Source: Bradysia coprophila (lineage: Eukaryota > Arthropoda > Insecta > Diptera > Sciaridae). Taken from it: a DNA stretch of 64,000 bases. A program made the translations under genes and the position numbers. The DNA is taken from contig NW_023503616.1 of the NCBI RefSeq assembly GCF_014529535.1, forward strand, positions 248,001 through 312,000, given 5' to 3'. This document shows positions 56,870-64,000 of this stretch, piece by piece. Positions within the stretch are counted from its first letter, which is position 1. The number at the start of each line of letters is the position of its first letter. The notes beneath the pieces are model-generated. The model ran no database searches. It was not told the origin of the DNA and saw only the letters and a list, made by a program, of their open reading frames with translations.

Positions 56870-57482
56870 ATGGCACCGAAAGAGTGGACAATTGCAAAAA
56901 TTAAAACCGAATTGGAGATACGAGGTGTGTCCACAAAAGGACTAAAGAAGAAGGATGGATCTGGACGGTTTCAGAATCTGGAACAAGTTAATGACTGATA
57001 TCCAATCCAGTGAGAGTTCTTTTTGTACATATTATTAAAATCCCAAAAGATCGGAGAACTTAGAAATAAAGACTGCATTCAACCAATCTAAATGAGAAAA
57101 GATCACATTGTTAGGACTGAATTATGTTAAGCGTTCCTTGTTTTTCTTTGCATTAAATACCTTTTTAGGAGGTCCACCTTTAACAACGGCACTAGTGAGA
57201 CCACCTGACGAAAACCAACGTGTGAATACTGCAGAGCATACACATGGTAAGAGTCTTATTAGACGTTTTAGACATGTTATGCGTGCCATTCAGTAACATT
57301 AATTTAATTGGATCGATGCAGCGCTTTTTGATCGATTCATCGAACTGGAACGGTTGCGCAAAGAGCGATCCAACGGGGAAAACCGTCACAATCGTCTGGT
57401 GCTTATTATCGTGCTGATATTTGTCGCGTTAATGTCTTTTATTCGAGAAATAACAATTGAAAATCCGAGACTATTAAATTGA
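56870..57482 (+). CDS. Small SAP-like, predicted tail-anchored protein
   Basis: Not recognised as a named family. Model: 56870-56924, 57169-57246, 57322-57482, in phase, 97 residues. It starts MAPKEWTIAKIKTELEIRG, like the first helix of a SAP (nucleic-acid-binding) motif. A hydrophilic linker and a basic stretch follow (ELERLRKERSNGENRHNR), then a C-terminal hydrophobic helix (LVLIIVLIFVALMSFI) with a short tail, as in tail-anchored ER or nuclear-envelope proteins. If exon 1 is read through its donor it continues VSTKGLKKKDGSGRF and stops at 56998, which extends the SAP similarity. So the exon may be used two ways, or the donor may differ. An in-frame ATG at 56801 is also possible. Confidence 0.5.
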
Positions 57483-57922
57483 GGTCGAAAGTAACGTGTT
57501 TTTGTTTCGAGAAGCAGATGTTGTCTCCCATGTCTGGTAAAAACATTGTGGCGATTTGTGTGTGCTTCGGAAAGCTTTCGTTATATTTCATCAGAAAAGA
57601 GTCGGTGGCACATTAGTTGTAGAGAGGGGTATTGGAGGTAATTGAGGTACTTGCACAAGTACAAGCGTAAGTATTAGCGAACGGAAGCTACGCCATCTGC
57701 GTACTTTCTGCGTACCAGTCAAAGTGCTAAGTTTCACAAACAAAGTAACGCCGCCTGGATATTTTAAAAATTACCAATAATCTGTTATTGGTGCTGCTCT
57801 AAGTTTCCTTGCACATTTATTTAAAGAATTACTGTTCGAGTACAATATTAAATAATCAAATAACGGAATATGATTCAAAGTACGTCAGTTACACTCACGC
57901 AAAGTGTTTCGTTACTGTATTG
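57483..57922. other. Convergent 3' ends of SAP-like and TTLL genes
   Basis: Short region expected to contain both 3'UTRs. A minus-strand AATAAA (complement near 57817) fits the TTLL transcript. No other gene or repeat seen. Confidence 0.45.
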
Positions 57923-60028
57923 CTAGCATAAGCAGTTGTTTAACATCAAATCCCGATGAATCGCAGATCTTATTCCACAACTCTCTACCTGAAAGTTAAT
58001 TTTCTTTCAACAAGATCCTACCAATGACAATTATGCCAGTCATGTCAGAACAGCATAAAAATTTTGTCTATTAAAAATGTCGTAATATTTCTTACCAAAA
58101 ATGCTCGACTGGCCATCATCATTTTCCTTTCCTTCTCTTCCCAATCAGCAATTGTGTTGGGCAAAAAACCAATGTCAACCGATTTAAACTGATTTTTCGG
58201 AATATCAGAACCAATTTTCTTCGGTTTCGGTCGTGGAGCCACTGCGTTTGCGCTGATTGCACGTCTTTGCATTGCAGCACTTTGCCTCTTTTGTGTAGTA
58301 GATATGGTCTCTTTGTACACCGACGTTGTGTTCTGATGTTCGATCAAATCTCTGTACTTTTCAGGGTTACCGGCAACTGGTATTATTCTTCGAAATCCTC
58401 CCAAGTGATTAGCCTGATAACGCAAAGAATGAGACAAACAAAGTCTAGTTTTGGTTAAGTTCTCCTCACCTCCCATTCAGCTTGCTTTTGGTCGCAATTT
58501 GCTCGTGTTTCATTCAACTCGTTTGCATACTGGACTTGACGACGATTTCTTAGAGATTGCTTTTCTTTCGGATGTCTGATTAGCTTTGTCATCCTCTTCT
58601 TTACTCTGATCTGATCATCTCGCAAAACATTTTTTCTGTCCGTGCCGTTGACACCGAGCAAATTAAAAGTATCGCGTACCAGACCTGATTTGACTTTTCT
58701 GTCAACGTATTCTGAAGTGGAGAAACTCGGCGAGTGGTTTACTTCCAGCAACCAAGGCTTAAAATGTTCATCGATGATAATATCAACGCCTAAGATTTCG
58801 AAGCAAGCTTGCATTACGTCGTGTCGCGGAAAGGATGCGGAATAATTGTGTTTCAGAACAGGTAGTGCGCTGATCACCGTTTTGACCACAATTTCATCGA
58901 TTTCATTCCATAACGTCTGGACATCATATCCGTTCATGCTAAGTATTCGGTTTAAGCTCGAAAAGGTTCTTTTGCTTCCTTTATCTTTGTCGCTCGAAAA
59001 CGATTCGCTGTGCTTATTAAGAGAGTAATTGGTTAGATGCATGAACGCGTTCCCGGTGTTTGCTTTCGTAGGAAGGGCGTATGGTTTTGTTGCAAATCTT
59101 GTCAGTCCTTCGTTGTAAATGTATATTCTCAGTGGATCAAGTGATGTAACGAGAGCATAAACTCTAAGATCAAACTTAAAACCATCAATCAACAGAGGTT
59201 TCTTCAAATAAACTTGACAAATCATTCCGTCCATGTTAATGTCTTTAAGATTCTGCGTCAGGTATATTCCTCTGCCTTGGGCTGTTGTAAATTCATATCG
59301 CAAGAGTTATTTAGATGATGGGAATATCCATGGTTATGTTATAATGTACCTGCAGCCGCTGGTTTTATTATATAGGTTCTGTTTTTGTGCTTCAAACTAT
59401 AATTTAACGCGTCTGCGTAGTTGGACGGTAAGGACCAAGTCTTAGGAAAGATGTTATACTCTTCCGGAAACACTTTTAACATTTTGTTCAGGTTACGCGC
59501 CAACAGATCTTTTCGGCAGATTTCCATCATGCCAGGAAAATGATTTATTTTCTGAAAACGTTGCATCGTCAAGCAAAAACCCACACCCATGATCGAATCA
59601 GTCCAAAATATATTCCACAAATTGTGCTCATTTGTCAATTTCCACTGAAGTTCTCTAGCGATTTCAGTAACGATTTTGTATTTTTGGCCGGAGATGCAAA
59701 TTAGAACTTGATTTTTCTTCGGTTTTAATGAATGACAACTTTTCGTCCTTCGCATCATTGCATTCACGCTACTCTGGATAAATTCTGAGCTAGTTGATAG
59801 GTCCGATACGGATTCGGACTTCATTTTACTGTTCAATTTATATTTTAATTCTAATTTATGGATTTGAGGATTTTGATGTAGTGTGATGAAATAAATCGAT
59901 TCTAATATTATGTCGGCGTTCTGGCATTGACTACTTGATAATGAATTAAGTGATTTGGAAAACAGTGGGACATGCATTAGTGACTTTGTATGGAGTTGAG
60001 AGTCAAACTGAGCCAATGACTTTGACAT
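57923..60028 (-). CDS. TTLL6/13-type tubulin polyglutamylase
   Basis: Adds glutamate side chains to tubulin tails, mainly on stable axonemal microtubules. Exons: 60028-59350, 59281-58470, 58413-58096, 57988-57923; in phase, 624 residues. The N-terminal 70 residues are poorly conserved. The TTL core has WNIFWTDSIMGVGFCL, RFQKINHFPGMMEICRKD, FPKTWSLPSNYADALNYS and the ATP-binding segment YIIKPAAAAQGRGIYLTQNL. GFKFDLRVYALVTSLDPLRI, MHLTNYSLNKHSESF and LEVNHSPSFSTSEYVDRKVK (ATP and metal site) follow. These match the TTLL6/13 subgroup, with a C-terminal basic microtubule-binding region and WEANHLGGFRRIIP. KPAAAAQGRG stands where TTLL6 has KPDSGCQGRG. The last 22-residue exon is chosen by splice phase only. 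TTLL6 fits well; the individual paralogue is not assigned. Confidence 0.9.
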
Positions 60029-60094
60029 CAAGTGTATTTTGTAAGTTCCCCTCGATCGGCGCTTTATAATGTTATAGTTAACTCTATTGAGTAT

Positions 60095-60317
60095 GGTTCC
60101 AGCACAGCACTGCTACTAGCATGAACACTGATTTGACAAGTGTCAAAATTGGAGGCTTTAGTGATAAGAGCTACCGCTTACGATTGTTTGTATTGTATGT
60201 TTTAACTCACACATCGAAGTCATCTATCTATCTATACAAAAGAAACGCAGTGCCTACTGTGATTTCATCAGCCTCCGAATATTTTGTATGTTCATGCTAG
60301 TAGCAGGGCTGTGTTCC
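60095..60317. mobile_element. Foldback MITE just upstream of TTLL
   Basis: Ends GGTTCCAGCACAGC and complement-like GGGCTGTGTTCC. Arms share CTGCTACTAGCATGAACA and TGTTCATGCTAGTAGCAG; inner GGAGGC / GCCTCC also pair. About 223 bp, 67 bp upstream of the TTLL ATG. Confidence 0.7.
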
Positions 60318-60835
60318 AGTCAACAAAAAGTACTCCGTTAGAGAGCCAGCTGTCAAGGACACAAAGCAAAAATTGATAAAATTCAATTTTGCCTCTCACA
60401 CTGAGTACGTTTTTGTCAAGAGGAAATCAAGCATTAATCCTTGAAACGTTAGCGCTCTCATCAGATACAAAATGATAGCATCAGTCAAAGCAGTAAATGT
60501 AGTTTATTTTGACAGGATGCAACCAACTCTATAATAATAGCCGCGGTTTAATGTAAACACGTGGCATTACCTTCTTGAAACCCAACTCGCGATTTGTATG
60601 TAATGTAGGTGACACTACTTTCTACGTTGAAAAATTTAAATATTGAATAATCGAACTTATGTGCTAGGTGAAAACATTGCTTGAGTTCCAAATGCATAAG
60701 CGAAAAACTGCTCACTACAATGTCTAAATTGTAAACCAAGCGAACTTCCAAGGCTTTAAACTTTGGGGAGGTCACGCAGATGTAGAAACGCGGGTGACAC
60801 CAATGAAAGTATACTCTATAGTTAATGGTCTAATG

Positions 60836-61062
60836 TCAAAATTTGTATGGAGCTGAGGAAATAGGTTTGTTCCAAGTAACTGTAAACACGAACTTTGACA
60901 ACCCGAAGAACGACAATTTCATCCATAGCAACGTCGCTTACGTGATATTTCATACAAATCGACCAACGTCGCCTACGCGATTTACACAGAGGCATTATTG
61001 AGGTTATGGTTATATGGATGAAATTTGACAATTCATATGGCCTTGGAACAAACCTATAGCCA
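60836..61062. mobile_element. Foldback element
   Basis: Imperfect inverted repeat. Outer blocks AATAGGTTTGTTCC / GGAACAAACCTATAG and inner blocks such as GACAATTTCATCCATA / TATGGATGAAATTTGACA pair across a loop near 60950. It also has a direct repeat ACGTCGCTTACGTGAT / ACGTCGCCTACGCGAT. Confidence 0.6.
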
Positions 61063-61117
61063 TTTCATATAAAGAAACTCACCTCTCAATGATTTTCATT
61101 GAAAGGTGAGTTTGTTT

Positions 61118-61680
61118 GTGTGAAATCGCTATTTCCTCCGGTTTGTATGGACAGACCATACCTGGTTTGTACATTCATTAGGTGACACACTACGTTTCAT
61201 ACATAAAAAAAACGACCACGACATACAAATTCAATTTTGGTGAATTTGTTTGAATGGAAAATGTGTGTTCCCGTGTATCTAATAAAAAGGAGATCACCGT
61301 GACCTCCGCAAAGTTTACAGGCTTGCGAACTTCGACCTTAGGAAACTAACCCTAAAGAATTTTTCATGCGTAACACGTTGCCGGTTATTGTGACCTGTCA
61401 CCTTTAGGCACACCGGAAAGTGCTAAGGAGGTCGAGGAATACCTCCAAATAAATTTCTAAAAATCAAAAATTCGACTTTTGATGTTTTGAAATTTATTTG
61501 GAGGTATTTTTCGACCCCCTTATCACTTTCCGGTGTCCCTAAAGTGCCTGCTCGAGCATTATCCCCTACGTGGTAAGAAAGTTGTGTGTTTTTACAATTG
61601 GTCGTATGACATTTCCAATGAAAGTATAGACCAGGTATGGTCTGTTTATACAAACCGGAGGACATGGCGATTTCATATAT
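61118..61680. mobile_element. Inverted-repeat element with a hairpin inside
   Basis: Outer arms share TCCGGTTTGTATGGACAGAC and ACCAGGTATGGTCTG with their complements (61118-61170 and 61628-61680). Between them 61437-61525 is a second inverted repeat (TACCTCCAAATAAATTTC and complement). A separate perfect hairpin (AAACTCACCT... / AGGTGAGTTT, 61076-61111) sits just outside the left arm. Confidence 0.6.
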
Positions 61681-62792
61681 GAAATCGCTCCGCTCCATAC
61701 AAAGTTTGACATTCGACCATACCTTGCGTTGACGTTCATTGGACATTTCTAGTGAGAAAGGTGCACTTCTCTACAGTGGGGAGAAAATAGAACGCCGTAA
61801 AAGTAAACTTTTGCTTTTGTTGGAATTTTCGGTTTATTCCCTCGGTAAACAGATAACTATTCTAAGACTTATTTTTTACCAAAACTTCAATAAATCAATA
61901 ATATTTTTCGATCGATACCACCTATCAGGTTTTCTCAAAATTTTATGGTTCTAAAATGAACGAAGCCAACAGATTTTTCGAACGCTCACAACCAACACCA
62001 TAAAAATTGATGAAAGTGTGCAGCCATGAGTTCTATAAAATTTTGTGAATTTAGTACAATAATACCATAGTCGTGACTTAGGAGGTGATCTTAAAAATAC
62101 GGATTTAATTGAGGAAATACGAATTGATTTAACTTAAGAGTGATTGTTTTAAAGTGAGAACATATCGTGCGTGATAACAGGTAATTAATTCCATCTTAAT
62201 ACATTTTAAATTAACCGATTTTATCGAAAATTGCAGACACTAAAACGAATCATACCTTTTAGCAATGTCCGCCATGACAAAGTCAAACTAGCATCTAAAT
62301 AATAATCTGTTGTGTAATTGCTGTAATCATTCTCGACATACAATAAAAAAAATTGAATTCGAATATTAATCAGTGAATTTTAATCAAATTACAAAGAGTT
62401 GACAAGGTCGGCAAATTATTTTCCGGTTGAAAGTGGTGGTGTCAACACTGTCTGTGACACGCAGTAAATTTTATAGCAACTGAATGGCATTATGGATGAC
62501 AATCAAGAAAAAAATAGTTCACCATAGTCCGCCATAATGGCTTTTTGTGAAAATTTCGACTCGAAATCAGTTCTAAATTGTTTACCACAAATTGTGACTG
62601 AAATTGTACGAAAATAAATAATTGGAATGATTTAGGCGGTCCAAAATACATGTAAAGGTCCCATTGGACCGCATTGCGGACCTGGAAAGTAGTTTTAAGT
62701 GCGTGTGTTTGTTCATTTTTTTCTCGATTGGACCACACCACCCCGATTGTGTTTTGTCCAGGTCGCGGCCTTCTGTCAAACCAGAAAAAAAA

Positions 62793-62945
62793 ATGTCGAA
62801 GCTATCATTTAGGGCTCGGGCCCTGGATCCCACCAAACCAATGCCCATTTATTTAACTGAAGAACTACCAGATTTGCCAGAACATTCGGCAATAAATCGT
62901 GCTGTTCCACAGATGCCCAGCGGCATGGAAAAAGAAGAAGAATCT
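62793..62945 (+). CDS. E(Pc): Enhancer of Polycomb, first coding exon (partial)
   Basis: E(Pc)/EPC1 is a scaffold subunit of the Tip60/NuA4 histone acetyltransferase complex. The exon encodes 51 residues starting MSKLSFRARALDPTKPMPIY and ending PQMPSGMEKEEES, which matches the highly conserved EPC N-terminus. It ends in phase 0 at a perfect GTAAGT donor. The next conserved stretch (beginning HHLQRAI in other animals) is not found in 62946-64000, so the gene continues past the window. An in-frame ATG at 62664 lies upstream without family similarity, so the ATG at 62793 is preferred. Confidence 0.93.
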
Positions 62946-64000
62946 GTAAGTTTTTTTTGCGTCGGCCATTTTTAATTTGCTTTGAAAAACGAGGTATCGT
63001 CCATCTTGAACATAAATTATTGTCGCGCCATGAAATATCAAAACAATTGCATTTACATGGAAAATGTTTTTCTTTTATGAAAATGCGAGATATTCCACTG
63101 AAATTTTGTTGAAACTATCGATTTTCAGCGGTAAAATTTACAGACGAATGAATTTTGACTGTGTTTTATGATCCGAGTGCAGCTGCGATTTTTTTTCGTA
63201 TACAAATTACATTGTTTATAATGTCAAAATTGCCTGATCATTTTCAGTTTCGGTCGTTTCGGTGTTGATTGACTGAGAATGATGATTTAGGCAATTGTTT
63301 CACTATTTCGATGAATCTTGCATGTTCACTGGTTTCAGTTGAATGTCCCAAGAGCCAGAACCCCAAAACAATAAATCGATTTCAGGCAATTGCATGTTTT
63401 TACACCAATTTACACCAATTTATTGCGACAAAAGTTGAGCCTACATTTTGTTTACTGTTTACATAGTGGTCATAAAAATGTTTCAATAATTCTATTGTGT
63501 TACCGGTTAGTGTTTAATCAACCATTGTAGGTGTTCATAAAGAGTTTAAAACATTGTTTTAGTTTAGGTTTGGCTTAATACTTACTCGATTGTTTAACCA
63601 TCCATATAAAATGCTAATTCTGCCGCCAAATAGTATCAGTTTCGGATAGAACCAAATTCTAGAAATGTTTGTTCGGCTGGTTTTTCTGTTTATCATCAGC
63701 AATTAAAGCGCATAATAAAACGATTGGTATTCATATCAGTGGAAAATGTTACCTGCCATTCGCTTGTAAGGTTTTTTTAATGGAAATAACATTGATTGCT
63801 CATTCGTTTTTCGGAATTAAGAGGAAAAAAACTCCCATTGGCACTGTGGAGTTTTTTTTTGTATTACGCGCTAGGCAAAATGCATTTGATACAAACAAAA
63901 AATCGACAGATGATGAGTCAGAGGTCTTCGATTTTGAAATAATTTCGCAATCGAACTGGTCGTTTTGTTTTGACAGTCACTGAGTCAGAAATCAAATCAT
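62946..64000 (+). other. E(Pc) intron 1 (incomplete)
   Basis: AT-rich sequence after the GTAAGT donor, running to the window end. A 104-residue open frame at 63669-63983 has no recognisable similarity. No acceptor leading into E(Pc)-like protein was found. Confidence 0.6.

Larger units (their letters stand above)
60029..62792. other. Divergent region between TTLL and E(Pc)
   Basis: Should hold both promoters. It is packed with foldbacks: 60095-60317, 60836-61062, 61076-61111, and 61118-61680 with 61437-61525 inside. 61700-62640 shows nothing recognisable. From about 62640 the sequence is probably E(Pc) 5'UTR. Confidence 0.5.

Noticed and set aside
63669-63983. 104-residue frame near the right edge as an E(Pc) exon
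   Set aside because: It contains none of the conserved EPC sequence that should follow exon 1 and has no clear acceptor.

Overview
This is an AT-rich eukaryotic nuclear window from an insect, most likely a dipteran. Genes are split by mostly short GT-AG introns, and the recognisable products are animal proteins. Intergenic and intronic space is crowded with foldback elements and other transposon debris. No bacterial operon, rRNA, tRNA gene or CRISPR array was found. Gene models were built by hand from protein resemblance, splice sites and reading phase, with no alignment or transcript data.  Layout: 1-9200 has no recognised gene but carries an intact-looking 3.9 kb non-autonomous LTR retrotransposon (1825-5706) and small foldback elements. 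9201-17451 (+) is a peptide GPCR of the myosuppressin/FMRFamide-receptor group. 17452-21300 is intergenic, with a large foldback that has a smaller element inserted in it. 21301-36226 (+) is BBS4 in 11 exons. Its 8.4 kb seventh intron holds akirin on the opposite strand (34247-34807). 36347-40604 is a composite mobile-DNA block: hAT-like ends enclose a Helentron/HINE-like element with a 144-bp tandem array and a separate 1.6 kb palindrome. 42442-49131 (-) is Bap170/ARID2, a PBAP/PBAF chromatin-remodelling subunit, in 11 exons. 50525-52080 (-) is a four-finger C2H2 gene with an in-frame TAA. 52689-55202 (-) is an asteroid/FAM120-like XPG-fold protein. 56870-57482 (+) is a small predicted tail-anchored protein with a SAP-like start. 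57923-60028 (-) is a TTLL6/13-type tubulin polyglutamylase. 62793 (+) to beyond the window is Enhancer of Polycomb, first coding exon only.  The genes do not form an operon. By function there are two ciliary/microtubule genes (BBS4, TTLL6-like) and three nuclear chromatin/transcription genes (akirin, Bap170, E(Pc)). Akirin is known in flies to work with BAP-type SWI/SNF complexes, so its proximity to Bap170 is notable but may be chance.  The most interesting signals are the 1.6 kb palindrome nested in a multi-layer transposon, the LTR element with identical LTRs and a tRNA-Ser-like primer site, the zinc-finger gene whose only disruption is one stop codon, the nested akirin/BBS4 arrangement, and several otherwise different foldback elements that share a small GC-rich apical hairpin.
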